From Enterococcus gilvus ATCC BAA-350 (GTDB lineage: Bacteria; Bacillota; Bacilli; Lactobacillales; Enterococcaceae), in contig NZ_ASWH01000001.1 in NCBI RefSeq assembly GCF_000407545.1, forward strand, positions 1,813,501 through 1,877,500: 64,000 nt of DNA, given 5' to 3'. Each line of letters starts with the position of its first letter. Position 1 is the stretch's first letter. Positions 1 through 10,467 of this stretch are shown here, in pieces. The position numbers and the translations under genes were made by a program. The notes under the pieces were generated by a model. The model had not been told where the DNA came from and made no database searches. It worked only from the letters and a program-made list of their open reading frames with translations.

Positions 1-2
1 AA

Positions 3-1451
3 AGCCTATTGAATTCGCTTTATCACCCATTTTATTTCGTGCTTTTTTTAGCCTTGGTTTTCCTTTATGGGAACTTTTTTAGTCAACTGCAATCCAATGA
101 AAAACTATTTCAGAATTTTTCTCTAAAGGGGGCATTTGTCAGCTTTCTGTTTTGGCTCGTGCTGTCACCCCTCTTTTTCTTTCGTTTTTATCAGTTGCTG
201 CTAGTGTGGCGCCCGCTTCCAGCAGATGTCCTTTCTTTTCTGTTCCTGTATCGCTGGAAAATTTTACCTGTGCTGCTGCTTTTATACGTGCTGCTGCTCT
301 ATGGTCTTTATCGGGTGATCTTGGTGCCACGATATTTGAAACGAGGACTGACGCTCAAGGAAAGTATTCAGCTCAGTCGGGAAAAAACGAAAAAGCGACC
401 AGTCAAACAGTTGCTCATTTTTTTCCTGATCCCGTTCGCATTTTTAGCAACGAGCCTGCTCGTTAAGCTCGGTTTTATTGGTCTGACGCGTCTATTAGTC
501 AGTCAAAGCGGTGCGATGTGCCTGCTGCTGCTTTATCGCGTGGTCCAAAATTCCCTTTGGGCGCTCTTTTTCCTTTATTTAGCGGCCTCCGACAAGAAGG
601 TCGTAGACAAGGAAGCCCCAAATAAGGCCTCCATCGTCTGGTTGAGTTTGACAGTTTTTGCTTGTCTCGGTCTTTATACGCTGCAATACATGCAATCCTT
701 CACGACGCAACGCCCGAATACGCCTATATCGATTTCTCATCGGGGCGTCTCAGGACGAAACGGTGTCCAAAATTCCATCGCCGCGCTGCAAAAGACGAGC
801 AGCCAGTACCATCCTGATCTTGTTGAAATGGACGTACAGGAAACCGCAGATCACCAATTGGTCGTGATGCACGATGAGGACCTGCAAGCACTCGCCCATA
901 AGAAGCTTCGTGTCGACGAGGCGACTTGGGCAGAATTAAAGGAGCTCACTTTAGAAGAGAACGGGTATACGAGCGACATCCCGCTATTTTCCGACTATCT
1001 GGCGGCGGCAAACGAGATCAACCAGAAACTACTGATCGAGCTGAAAGTCACCGATAAAACGAAGGCGACGATCCTTCAACAGCTGCTGCCTTTAAAAGAG
1101 CAGCTCGCGGATCATCAATTGCAAAGTATGGATCTAGACATTGCCAATCAGCTAAAGGAACGCTTCCCTACTTGGAAGGTCGGCTACATCTTGCCCTTTG
1201 ATCTCTTAGGCGCACCAAAGAACAACTTGGATTTCGTGAACATCGAAGCGCGGACTGCCAACGGTGAGCTCATTCGGAATTTGCAGCACCAAAAGAAACA
1301 AGTATATGTCTGGTCGATCCATTCCAAGCAGCAAGCGTCTATTTACCCATACTTGCACGTCAATGGGCTTCTGACAGATGACCTTCGCCTTTTGTCCCAC
1401 TACGGAGACGATATAAAAGGAAAAACTGCCAGTATTCTACAATTCAATTAA
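3..1451 (+). CDS. Membrane-bound glycerophosphoryl diester phosphodiesterase (5' partial)
   Basis: This enzyme hydrolyses glycerophosphodiesters to glycerol 3-phosphate and an alcohol. The first 235 or so visible residues are strongly hydrophobic with several membrane segments, like the GPDPase membrane domain. A GDPD catalytic domain follows, with ISHRG near residue 244, EMDVQ and MHDED supplying the usual His, Glu/Asp and second His. The reading frame is open to the left edge and the first possible start in view is only a TTG at 9 with no ribosome binding site, so the gene almost certainly begins outside the window and part of the N-terminal membrane domain is missing. It ends at a strong terminator. 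The family assignment is secure. The substrate (lipid- or teichoic-acid-derived) is not visible from sequence. Confidence 0.85.
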   Translation, partial: SLLNSLYHPFYFVLFLALVFLYGNFFSQLQSNEKLFQNFSLKGAFVSFLFWLVLSPLFFFRFYQLLLVWRPLPADVLSFLFLYRWKILPVLLLLYVLLLYGLYRVILVPRYLKRGLTLKESIQLSREKTKKRPVKQLLIFFLIPFAFLATSLLVKLGFIGLTRLLVSQSGAMCLLLLYRVVQNSLWALFFLYLAASDKKVVDKEAPNKASIVWLSLTVFACLGLYTLQYMQSFTTQRPNTPISISHRGVSGRNGVQNSIAALQKTSSQYHPDLVEMDVQETADHQLVVMHDEDLQALAHKKLRVDEATWAELKELTLEENGYTSDIPLFSDYLAAANEINQKLLIELKVTDKTKATILQQLLPLKEQLADHQLQSMDLDIANQLKERFPTWKVGYILPFDLLGAPKNNLDFVNIEARTANGELIRNLQHQKKQVYVWSIHSKQQASIYPYLHVNGLLTDDLRLLSHYGDDIKGKTASILQFN

Positions 1452-1460
1452 GCAAATCGA

Positions 1461-1501
1461 CTGTGAAGAGCCTCCCTGAAAGTCTCTTCACAGTTTTTTT
1501 G
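1461..1501 (+). terminator. Intrinsic terminator of the GDPD gene
   Basis: A perfect 10-bp stem, CTGTGAAGAG with CTCTTCACAG, closes a 13-nt loop and is followed by a run of eight T. It lies 10 nt after the GDPD stop codon. Confidence 0.9.
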
Positions 1502-1505
1502 TTTC

Positions 1506-1539
1506 AAAAAAAGACCCCAATCAAAAAATGATTCGGGTC
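1506..1539 (-). terminator. Intrinsic terminator of the small gene at 1581-1799
   Basis: Read on the minus strand, GACCCGAATCA pairs with TGATTGGGGTC around a short T loop and is followed by seven T. It lies about 40 nt past the stop of the small minus-strand gene, which supports that gene being transcribed. Confidence 0.8.
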
Positions 1540-1580
1540 TCCTTCCTGTCAAAATAATTCTTTCACATGTTTGCAAACGA

Positions 1581-1799
1581 TTATGCTGTACATTCGATTT
1601 CGATACAGCTTAAGATATCTTCGTATTTCACTAATAAGCGATTTTGTAGTTCGATGACTGTCGCGCGATCTGCTGCATCACATGTCACGACATTGATCAA
1701 AACGGTATTATTGTAGAGTTGTTCGACCGCCCCTACAACTTCTTTCTCTATTCCGATCGCTCGGCATTGATAAGTAAGACCAATTTCAATAGTTTCCAT
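1581..1799 (-). CDS. Small DUF2187/YkvS-like protein
   Basis: A 72-residue protein without signal or membrane segments. It shares a pattern with the gene at 46635-46862: G-x-x-Y-x-C-R near the start, a VG/IG-x-V turn, an INV/VNV strand, a D-A-D-R motif, and a closing (L)VKY-x-(D/E)-(I/V). This layout resembles the small beta-rich DUF2187/YkvS proteins, which look like KOW/SH3-type folds; that link is inference from memory of the family. The start is ATG with GGGGG 8-9 nt upstream, and a dedicated terminator follows. Function is unknown. Confidence 0.65.
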   Translation of the reverse strand: METIEIGLTYQCRAIGIEKEVVGAVEQLYNNTVLINVVTCDAADRATVIELQNRLLVKYEDILSCIEIECTA

Positions 1800-2043
1800 A
1801 ATAAATCCCCCTTTAATTCTACGTTTTTATAATAACACAATGAGAAAAAATTGAAAACGTTTTTTATTACTTTTTTTGCTTTTGTAGCAAGGGAGATGTC
1901 ACAATAGTTAGAAAATTCGTAAAACATCAACTTAAACAACTGCGGTTATTTTTAATCTTACGTTCATTTTCTATTTATCTTTATTTGTTTAAAAACGATT
2001 TCATTGTGCGATACTTATGCTTTTAATCATTATTTTTGATTAG

Positions 2044-2200
2044 TCACACATTATTTTTAGTATACCAATCAAAAGCGCCTCTTTTCCCACCCAGATTCCT
2101 CCTGATTTGCGACAAATCTAAACCCATTTCTTTTGCTAAAGTTTTAATTTCTGGAAAAAAAGCAGTCCTTTCTTTGTGAGGAACTGTTCTAATTATTATT
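2044..2200 (-). pseudogene. Orphan C-terminal reading frame (gene relic)
   Basis: On the minus strand a frame with protein-like composition ends in a TGA at 2046-2044. Its last residues include LAKEMGLDLSQIRR and a Lys/Arg/Gly-rich tail ending FDWYTKNNV. No start codon with a ribosome binding site precedes it, and upstream the frame runs into the pgi terminator hairpin. It looks like the tail of a decayed gene, perhaps a small DNA-binding or mobile-element protein with a helix-turn-helix-like LAKEMGLDLSQIRR stretch. I cannot name the parent family. The rest of the 490-nt gap (1800-2292) is very AT-rich and I see no other gene in it. Confidence 0.35.
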
Positions 2201-2214
2201 GAGCTGCGCAAAAA

Positions 2215-2257
2215 CACCGCCGCTGTCCGGACGTATCCCGATAGCGGCGGTGCTTTT
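2215..2257 (-). terminator. Intrinsic terminator of pgi
   Basis: A GC-rich stem (CACCGCCGCT with AGCGGCGGTG) followed on the minus strand by five T lies 36 nt past the pgi stop. It is the natural terminator for pgi. Confidence 0.85.
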
Positions 2258-2292
2258 TAGTTTCATTTAACGTGCGTCTCTTCCTTAATGGA

Positions 2293-3639
2293 TTACAGAC
2301 GATCGTTCAATTCTTTTGCTAACTCTTCAAATCCTGGTTTGCCAAGCAAAGCAAACATGTTTTTCTTGTATGCTTCCACGCCTGGTTGGTTGAATGGGTT
2401 CACACCTAGCAAGTAGCCAGAGATACCCACTGCGATTTCAAAGAAGTACATTGCGTAGCCTAGAGTGTAAGCATCCATTGTAGGGATGTTCAATACGAAG
2501 TTCGGAACACCGCCATCTGTATGTGCTAATAACGTTCCTTGGTACGCTTTAGAGTTTACGAAGTCAACATCTTTGCCTTCTAAGTAGCCTAAGCCATCTA
2601 AGTCAGATTCTTGTGAAGGGATCGCCACTGATTTACGAGGGTTTTCCACTTTCACGATCGTTTCAAAGATGTTGCGGCGGCCTTCTTGGATATATTGTCC
2701 AAATGAATGCAAGTCTGTTGAGAAGTTGGCACTTGATGGGTAGATCCCCTTCAAGTCTTTTCCTTCTGATTCGCCGTATAATTGTTTCCACCATTCGTTG
2801 AAATATTGCATACCTGGTTCGTAGTTGACCAAGATTTCAGTCACTTTCCCTTTACGGTATAGAATATTACGAAGAGCGGCATATTGATACGCTTCGTTTT
2901 CGTCTAAGTTTTCGCTTGAGTAAGCTTCGCGAGCATCCGCTGCACCCTTCATCAAGGCGTCGATGTCTGCGCCGCTGGCTGCGATTGGTAATAGACCCAC
3001 TGCTGTTAATACAGAGAAACGTCCGCCAACATCATCAGGAATGACAAAGCTTTCCCAACCTGCTGCGTCTGCTTCAACTTTAACTGCGCCGCGGGCTTTA
3101 TCTGTTGTCGCATAAATACGTTTGTTTGCTTCTTCTTCACCGTATTTTTTGATCAATAATTCTTTGAAGACACGGAATGCGATTGCTGGCTCAGTCGTCG
3201 TTCCTGATTTAGAAATCACATTAACTGAGAAATCACGGTCGCCGATCACTTCGATCAAGTCAGCGATATATGTTGAGCTGATTGAGTTTCCTGCAAAGAA
3301 TACTTGCGGTGCTTTGCGATCTTCTTTGTCTAACACGTTGAAGAACGTTTGGTGTAAGAATTCGATTGCTGCACGAGCTCCAAGGTATGAACCACCGATT
3401 CCGATTACGACTAATACTTCAGAATCAGATTGAATTTTTTCAGCTGCTTTTTTGATACGAGCAAATTCATCTTTGTCATAGTTTACTGGAAGGTCGATCC
3501 AGCCTAGGAAATCATTTCCTGCGCCAGTTCCTTCGCGTAATTCTTTGTGAGCTAGAGCTACTTCAGATTTGATGTAGTCCATTTCATGTTCGCTCACGAA
3601 TGGTGCTACTTTCGAATAATCGAAATGTATGTGTGCCAT
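2293..3639 (-). CDS. pgi: Glucose-6-phosphate isomerase
   Basis: Interconverts glucose 6-phosphate and fructose 6-phosphate in glycolysis. At 448 residues it has the usual length of the short Gram-positive form. Visible family signatures include [22 protein letters not shown] (phosphate-binding SIS loop), [14 protein letters not shown] and STDLHSFGQ near the catalytic histidine. The start is ATG with AAGGAGG 8 nt upstream. It is monocistronic, lies downstream of gdhA on the same strand across 84 nt, and has its own terminator. Confidence 0.98.
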   Translation of the reverse strand: MAHIHFDYSKVAPFVSEHEMDYIKSEVALAHKELREGTGAGNDFLGWIDLPVNYDKDEFARIKKAAEKIQSDSEVLVVIGIGGSYLGARAAIEFLHQTFFNVLDKEDRKAPQVFFAGNSISSTYIADLIEVIGDRDFSVNVISKSGTTTEPAIAFRVFKELLIKKYGEEEANKRIYATTDKARGAVKVEADAAGWESFVIPDDVGGRFSVLTAVGLLPIAASGADIDALMKGAADAREAYSSENLDENEAYQYAALRNILYRKGKVTEILVNYEPGMQYFNEWWKQLYGESEGKDLKGIYPSSANFSTDLHSFGQYIQEGRRNIFETIVKVENPRKSVAIPSQESDLDGLGYLEGKDVDFVNSKAYQGTLLAHTDGGVPNFVLNIPTMDAYTLGYAMYFFEIAVGISGYLLGVNPFNQPGVEAYKKNMFALLGKPGFEELAKELNDRL

Positions 3640-3723
3640 TGTTTTTCCTCCTTGAAAGTCAGTTCATAACAATCTATACTTTACGTTTCTTTTGACTATT
3701 TTTCAAGCGTAAACCATTAAATA

Positions 3724-5091
<1,368 letters not shown>

Positions 5092-5218
5092 TCATAGTTT
5101 ACATCATTTTTTAATAAAAGTGGAAAGAAATTCATGATACACTGCAAGTTGAATGTCAATCGTTCGGATTTAAAGTAAGATAGAAACTATAAATTTACAG
5201 ATAAATGAGGATAACTAA

Positions 5219-6475
5219 ATGAGTAAAAAATTCGATGTCATCGTGATCGGCGGGGGCCCTTCTGGGATGATGGCCGCAATCACTGCCGCAATGAACGGGG
5301 CTCAGGTGGCTCTTTTTGAGAAGAATAAACGACTTGGAAAAAAATTATTGATGACGGGCGGCGGCCGCTGCAACGTGACCAATAATCGATCCGTGGATGA
5401 TTTGATCGTCCATATTCCCGGCAACGGGCGCTTTTTATATAGTACGTTTTCGCAATTCGACAACCAAGATGTCATGCGTTTCTTCAGTGAACGCGGGGTC
5501 GCTTTGAAAGAAGAGGATCACGGGCGTATCTTCCCTGTCTCGGACAAATCTGCCACCATCGTCAATACATTAAAAGAAGAGCTGGAAACATTAAACGTCT
5601 CCCTGCACTTTAAAGAACCCGTTGAAAAAATCATCAGTGACGGTGCTGCCATTCAGGGTGTCCGTACTTCAGAAGGCGATTACTCCGCTAAAAGCGTGAT
5701 CATTACGACCGGAGGCATCACATATCCTTCCACCGGCTCACAAGGCGACGGCTATCGCTTTGCTAAGAGTGTCGGACATCATGTCACGCCGTTATACCCG
5801 ACAGAGTCTCCAATCTTTCTGACGGATGCTTTCGTTGAAGAAAAAACGCTGCAAGGTCTTTCACTGCAAGACGTTCGGCTCTCTGTGCTCGACGCTAAAA
5901 ACAAGCGTGTGACCAGCCATGAGATGGATCTGCTCTTTACGCATTTCGGTGTCTCAGGACCAGCCGCTCTACGCTGTTCCAGCTTTGTAAACCAATTATT
6001 GCGCACACAAGAAACAGCAACCTTAACACTTGATTGTTTCCCTGAAACCTCGGCCTCTGACTTAATGGCGGACATTCGCGAACGCGCCGCATCCTCTACA
6101 AAACACTTAAAGAATGCCTTGACCGGCTTTTTACCAGAGCGCTTGCTGCTCTTCTTTTTAGAACAGATCGGGATCAGCGAACAAACGTATGCGCAAACAT
6201 CAAAAGAGGATATAGAGACCTTTGTTTCCTATTGTAAGAACTGGACGATGACCGCCAACAAGACGTTCGGCTTGGAAAAGTCCTTCGTGACCGGCGGCGG
6301 GGTCGAGCTAAAAGAGGTCAATCCAAAGGAATTAGCCAGCAAAAAAATCCCCGGCCTGTATTTTGCCGGGGAAGTGCTAGATGTCAATGGGTATACAGGC
6401 GGGTACAACATTACGACGGCTTTTTGTACCGGCTATGTGGCAGGTACAAATGCTGCCTATCACGCATTTGGTTAA
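5219..6475 (+). CDS. BaiN/YhiN (HI0933) family FAD flavoprotein
   Basis: A 418-residue NAD(P)/FAD-dependent oxidoreductase. The N-terminal Rossmann motif VIGGGPSGMMAA binds FAD. The family signature GGGRCNVTN follows near residue 46, and the C-terminal LYFAGEVLDVNGYTGGYN closes the FAD site. The family is widespread in Firmicutes and its members mostly have no proven substrate; BaiN of bile-acid degraders is one relative. It is transcribed divergently from gdhA, and its stop overlaps the convergent ybaK gene by 4 nt. Confidence 0.9.
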   Translation: MSKKFDVIVIGGGPSGMMAAITAAMNGAQVALFEKNKRLGKKLLMTGGGRCNVTNNRSVDDLIVHIPGNGRFLYSTFSQFDNQDVMRFFSERGVALKEEDHGRIFPVSDKSATIVNTLKEELETLNVSLHFKEPVEKIISDGAAIQGVRTSEGDYSAKSVIITTGGITYPSTGSQGDGYRFAKSVGHHVTPLYPTESPIFLTDAFVEEKTLQGLSLQDVRLSVLDAKNKRVTSHEMDLLFTHFGVSGPAALRCSSFVNQLLRTQETATLTLDCFPETSASDLMADIRERAASSTKHLKNALTGFLPERLLLFFLEQIGISEQTYAQTSKEDIETFVSYCKNWTMTANKTFGLEKSFVTGGGVELKEVNPKELASKKIPGLYFAGEVLDVNGYTGGYNITTAFCTGYVAGTNAAYHAFG

Positions 6476-6957
6476 TGTGTCAGCTCAGTAAATTGTCCTC
6501 GCGTCAGCTCTACGATGGCGTCGGGGGCAATTTCTATTTGCAGCCCTCTGCGGCCCGCAGAGATGGCGATCTCCTCAAAATTTTCAGCTGAAGCGTCCAC
6601 AAAAGTTGGAAACAGCTTCTTCATCCCGATCGGTGAACAGCCGCCGCGAATGTACCCTGTCGTTGCCTCCAGATCCCTCAGATGCAGCATCTCCACCTTT
6701 TTGTTGCCGCTGGCCTTCGCAATTTTCTTCAAGTCCAATTCATGATCGCTGGGAATGACCGCTACGACAGGACCTGTTTTGTTTCCAACAGCCACCAGTG
6801 TTTTAAAGATGCGCGCAGGAGCGATCGCGACCTGTTCAGAGACATGCCCTGCCCCTAAGTCATCCTCGCTCCATGCGTATTCATGTTCCTTATAAGCAAT
6901 TTTCTTTTGCTCCACTAAACGAACCGCATTGGTCTTTTGAATTTTCTTCTTAGCCAA
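6472..6957 (-). CDS. ybaK: Cys-tRNA(Pro)/Cys-tRNA deacylase YbaK/EbsC
   Basis: Hydrolyses mischarged Cys-tRNA(Pro). The 161-residue protein covers one YbaK/ProX editing domain with the conserved ARIFKTLV lysine region, the VAVIPSDHELDLKK segment and GYIRGGCSPIGMKK. The enterococcal name is EbsC. The start is ATG after a basic MAKKKIQK leader typical of this family. It overlaps the flavoprotein stop tail-to-tail. Confidence 0.93.
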   Translation of the reverse strand: MAKKKIQKTNAVRLVEQKKIAYKEHEYAWSEDDLGAGHVSEQVAIAPARIFKTLVAVGNKTGPVVAVIPSDHELDLKKIAKASGNKKVEMLHLRDLEATTGYIRGGCSPIGMKKLFPTFVDASAENFEEIAISAGRRGLQIEIAPDAIVELTRGQFTELTH

Positions 6958-7029
6958 ATCAATCCCTCACTTCATTTGTTTTCTAAAGTCTAGCAAAAAA
7001 GCGAAAGTGAGACAAATCGGTCGTTTTGT

Positions 7030-7058
7030 TTGGTCTTTTTTCTTAAAAGTTCTACACT
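7030..7058 (+). promoter_or_regulatory. Probable promoter of lacD
   Basis: TTGGTC and TACACT are separated by exactly 17 nt, ending 29 nt before the lacD start. Recognised by eye only. Confidence 0.5.
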
Positions 7059-7087
7059 GAATTTGTACGAGAAAGGATGCATTCATC

Positions 7088-8125
7088 ATGAAAAGAATTT
7101 CAAGAGGAAAGTTTGAGAAGATGCAACAATTGTCAAATGATCAAGGTGTCATTGCGGCCTTAGCGATCGATCAACGAGGCTCTATGAAAAAGATGATGCA
7201 AACGGCTGTCGGTGAAGACAAGTTTTCAATGGATCAAGTTTACGAATTCAAAGAGCTCGTCTCACAAGAATTGACAAAACACGTTAGCGCGATCCTGCTA
7301 GACGAACAATATGGCTTCAAGGGCATCCAAGCAAAAGACCCAAGCTGCGGATTGATTCTGTCTTATGAAAAAACCGGCTACGATGCCAATACCCCCGGTC
7401 GTCTCCCAGAATTGTTGCCAAACGAATCGTTGGATCGCTTATTAGAAAAAGGCGCGGATGCAGCGAAGGTTCTCGTCTATTATGATCCAGATGAACCAAA
7501 AGAAATTTTGGACGTCAAGCACGCTTTCTTAGAACGTTTAGGGACAGAAGCCCTTGCGGCGGACATTCCTGTATTCGTTGAACCGATCGTCTACGATACG
7601 AAAATCACTGACGATCACTCCCCTGAATTCGCAGAGATCAAACCGCAAAAGGTGATCGACACCATTAAGGAATTCACGAAGGATAAATACCATATCGATG
7701 TCTTGAAAGTAGAAGTTCCTGTTCTCTTTAAGTATGTCGAAGGCTTTAACAAAGGCAATGATCCTGTCGTTTACACGCAAGAAGAAGCGGCCGCCTACTT
7801 CAAAGAAGCAGGAGAAGCAGCGACACGACCTTTTATCTATTTGAGCGCGGGTGTGCCTGCGGATGTTTTCCGTGAAGAACTGACTTTCGCTGGTGAGCAT
7901 GGTGCAAATTACTGCGGCATCCTCGGAGGTCGTGCAACTTGGCGCGACGGTGTTCAAGTATATGCTGACGGCGGCAAAGACGCTTTGATCGATTGGCTGG
8001 ATACGCAAGGCCGTGAAAATATCAATGAATTAAATGACATCTTAGGCAAATATGCTAAGCCTTGGTATGAAATTTACGGTGGCCTAGACAACATTGAGGT
8101 TTTTGACATTGATGTCATGAAGTAA
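7088..8125 (+). CDS. lacD: Tagatose 1,6-bisphosphate aldolase (orphan LacD)
   Basis: Class I aldolase cleaving tagatose 1,6-bisphosphate (and often related ketose bisphosphates) to DHAP and glyceraldehyde 3-phosphate. At 345 residues it is slightly longer than most LacD proteins. Markers include ALAIDQRGSMKKMM, LLDEQYG, the Schiff-base lysine in DVLKVEVPV, and LSAGVPADVF. The start is ATG with GAAAGGATG upstream. No lacA, lacB, lacC or lac PTS genes are adjacent; the gene stands alone between a promoter and a strong terminator, so its job may be general ketose-bisphosphate metabolism. In streptococci one LacD paralogue acts as a regulator, which is known for that protein only. Confidence 0.92.
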   Translation: MKRISRGKFEKMQQLSNDQGVIAALAIDQRGSMKKMMQTAVGEDKFSMDQVYEFKELVSQELTKHVSAILLDEQYGFKGIQAKDPSCGLILSYEKTGYDANTPGRLPELLPNESLDRLLEKGADAAKVLVYYDPDEPKEILDVKHAFLERLGTEALAADIPVFVEPIVYDTKITDDHSPEFAEIKPQKVIDTIKEFTKDKYHIDVLKVEVPVLFKYVEGFNKGNDPVVYTQEEAAAYFKEAGEAATRPFIYLSAGVPADVFREELTFAGEHGANYCGILGGRATWRDGVQVYADGGKDALIDWLDTQGRENINELNDILGKYAKPWYEIYGGLDNIEVFDIDVMK

Positions 8126-8168
8126 CCACGAATTAGCAAGTGTAAAGTTTTTTCAGGAAATTCTTTAC

Positions 8169-8238
8169 AAAAAGAAAGCGAATCGCTCGTTGACTATCCA
8201 AATCGATAGTTTCGCAGCGATCCGCTTTCTTTTTGATT
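8169..8238. terminator. Bidirectional terminator between lacD and the aroD-like gene
   Basis: AAAAAGAAAGCG-ATCGCT pairs with AGCGAT-CGCTTTCTTTTT, with one mismatch, around an inner ACTATC/GATAGT hairpin. Runs of A on the left and T on the right let it work on both strands for the two converging genes. Confidence 0.85.
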
Positions 8239-8256
8239 TTGTTCAATGAGTAAACA

Positions 8257-9012
8257 TTATCTCAGTACGTCGATCATCAAAGCCAATTTCTCTACCTCGA
8301 TCTGTGCATCAGGAGAAGGATGGTTTTCTAAACAGCCGTAAGTCATGCAAGACCCGTCTAATGATCCGCTGACCTGCGAAAACTTGCCCAATCGTCCCAA
8401 CGAGACCGATACCACAGGCAGTGAAACGAAGGTCTGGGCCTTCATGACGATCTCCATCTGACGTAGAACATCCGCTTCATTTTGCGGTTGGACCACTACT
8501 TTTGCGATATCCGCACCCCAATGCTCCATCAAATTCAAACGGAACAGGATCACTGCGTCTTCTGGCGTTTCTTCAAAATTATAGTAGCTCAAGATGACCC
8601 GCACATCCAAGGCCTGCATCCATTTAATGAAGGTCGTGGATAATTGGTCGATGATCGATACTTCTACATCCGCTAAATCGATCGCGCGTGAAGATACCGC
8701 GAACTCGTTGACATGGCGATACTGATTGAGAGTAATGTCGATCTCTCCGCCAGATTCTGCCATTCTCAAATTGAAGATCAAGGGAATGTTCCTGATCTCG
8801 TCCCGTAAAGCCAACAGCGTAGAGTTCAGCTTGTCGTCGTCCAACACGTCTTCATAATAATCAGCGCGCCATTCGATCACTTCAGCGATCTTCTTCGCTT
8901 CATTCGCTTGTTCGATGATTTCCTCGAAAGTCTTTCCAACAATCGGCACGCAGATTTTAGGTTTTCCTGCATCAAAGCGCACCTCTCTTACTTGAATATC
9001 CATCATAAGCAT
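8257..9012 (-). CDS. Type I 3-dehydroquinase family protein with altered active site
   Basis: The fold family is AroD (type I dehydroquinate dehydratase, shikimate pathway). The length of 251 residues fits. Conserved positions include EWRADYY, NLRMAESGG, the Schiff-base lysine in GADIAKVVVQPQ, and PSPDAQ near the C-terminus. Two key residues differ: the catalytic histidine of the usual S-x-H-D-F is a tyrosine (SYYNFEETP), and the substrate-binding arginine of I-S-R is glutamine (KFSQVSGS). The gene is alone, not in an aro operon. It may be inactive on dehydroquinate or act on another substrate. Start choice among three close ATG codons is uncertain. Confidence 0.75.
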   Translation of the reverse strand: MLMMDIQVREVRFDAGKPKICVPIVGKTFEEIIEQANEAKKIAEVIEWRADYYEDVLDDDKLNSTLLALRDEIRNIPLIFNLRMAESGGEIDITLNQYRHVNEFAVSSRAIDLADVEVSIIDQLSTTFIKWMQALDVRVILSYYNFEETPEDAVILFRLNLMEHWGADIAKVVVQPQNEADVLRQMEIVMKAQTFVSLPVVSVSLGRLGKFSQVSGSLDGSCMTYGCLENHPSPDAQIEVEKLALMIDVLR

Positions 9013-9119
9013 CCCATCCCGCTTTCCAATTTTTTTATTCGTAAAGTCCCTTTGTCAGTTTCTTCTTTATGACATTTTTTTCTGATCTCAGCTTCACGAA
9101 CAACCATAGGGCGCGTTCG

Positions 9120-10298
9120 CTACGCCTTGCTTATTTGATAAAACAATACTTTTAAATAATCGCTCTCTTCGAAGTTGCCGCTAGGAAAATCAGCCGGCAG
9201 CCGGTGCGTTTCTACTAATTGATACGCGACCTTTTTGTTCTTCAGAGCCGTTTCGATCGACTGCTTAAACTTTTTGATCGGTAAATTCGCCGCATTGGTG
9301 GAAGCGATGATCATTCCTTCATCTGAGAGAATGTCCACACTGTCTTCGATCAACCGCCCGTAATCCTTCGCAACAGAAAATGTTTTTTTCTTATTCCGAG
9401 CAAAGCTTGGCGGATCCAAGATAATCAAATTATAACTTAAGTTGTTTCTTAATGCATAGCGGAAATAATCAAAAGTGTCCATTACTCTAATTTTCTGTTG
9501 TTCCAAAGGCAGTCCGTTTACTTCAAATTGTTCCTGCGTTTTTGGCAAACTCCGCTGCGCCAAGTCAACACTGGTCGTTTCAAGCGCGCCACCATACGCT
9601 GCCGCTACGGAAAAGGCCCCCGTATAGCTGAACATATTCAAGACCCTTTGTCCTGCTGCTAGACCCTCCGTCAAACGCCCGCGCACGTCTTTTTGATCCA
9701 AGAAAATTCCAGTCATATAGCCTTCATCTAAGTATACGGCATATGAAACGCCATTTTCCACTACTAATAACGGTTCCTCCGGTTTTTCTCCCGCCAGCCA
9801 GCGACTCTCCTTCAATTCGCTCTTGAAGCGGATTTTTTCAACGACGCCCTTTGCATGAGGATACGCCTCTAGCAAGCTGTCAACGATCAGCTTTTGAAAA
9901 TGATAGATGGTTTCGTTGTACCAAGAGATCACCAAATAGTCCGCATAGTAATCCACCGTGACACCGCCAAAGCCGTCCCCTTCGCCATTAAATAAACGAA
10001 ATGCGTTCGTTCCTTCATCTGAAAAAAAAGCTTGCCGCATTTGAATGGCTTGAAGAAAGACTTCCTTTATAAAAGAGCGATCGATGGGCCGTCTCGTTTG
10101 GTCAAGGACCCAGCCAATCCCTTTGTTTTGTTTTCCCAAGTATCCGGTAGCAACGTAGGCCTGCTTTTGATCAACAAACTCGACCCACTCTAAAGGAAGC
10201 TCCTTTGGTTTCTTTGCTAAATCTTCCTCTTTGATTAGTGGATTTCCTTGTCGAATTCGTTTGATTCCATAGTTTGTTACTTCAATTTTCACTCTCAT
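9120..10298 (-). CDS. rlmI: RlmI-type SAM-dependent rRNA cytosine-C5 methyltransferase
   Basis: A 392-residue protein with an N-terminal PUA domain (about residues 1-75), a central EEHUD-like region and a C-terminal class I methyltransferase fold. Visible motifs are LNMFSYTGAFSVAA (SAM binding), DLAQRSL, IILDPPSFARNKK and ASTNAAN. RlmI methylates C1962 of 23S rRNA in E. coli; the Gram-positive relatives are assumed to target rRNA too. It lies just after the aroD-like gene's start on the same strand, about 100 nt away. The rRNA position modified here is inference. Confidence 0.85.
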   Translation of the reverse strand: MRVKIEVTNYGIKRIRQGNPLIKEEDLAKKPKELPLEWVEFVDQKQAYVATGYLGKQNKGIGWVLDQTRRPIDRSFIKEVFLQAIQMRQAFFSDEGTNAFRLFNGEGDGFGGVTVDYYADYLVISWYNETIYHFQKLIVDSLLEAYPHAKGVVEKIRFKSELKESRWLAGEKPEEPLLVVENGVSYAVYLDEGYMTGIFLDQKDVRGRLTEGLAAGQRVLNMFSYTGAFSVAAAYGGALETTSVDLAQRSLPKTQEQFEVNGLPLEQQKIRVMDTFDYFRYALRNNLSYNLIILDPPSFARNKKKTFSVAKDYGRLIEDSVDILSDEGMIIASTNAANLPIKKFKQSIETALKNKKVAYQLVETHRLPADFPSGNFEESDYLKVLFYQISKA

Positions 10299-10467
10299 CC
10301 CTGCTTTCTTATCTAGTATAGCAAAAAAAAATTGTATTTTTCGCTTATAAAGTTTTCTTTAAGCATCATTGCTCTCTTTTTAATATGAATTGACTGGGTT
10401 GATGGAAGCGAGTAAACTGTTAACAAGTGAACATTCCGCTTTTTTTGCGGCAGAAAGGAAGTTACTA

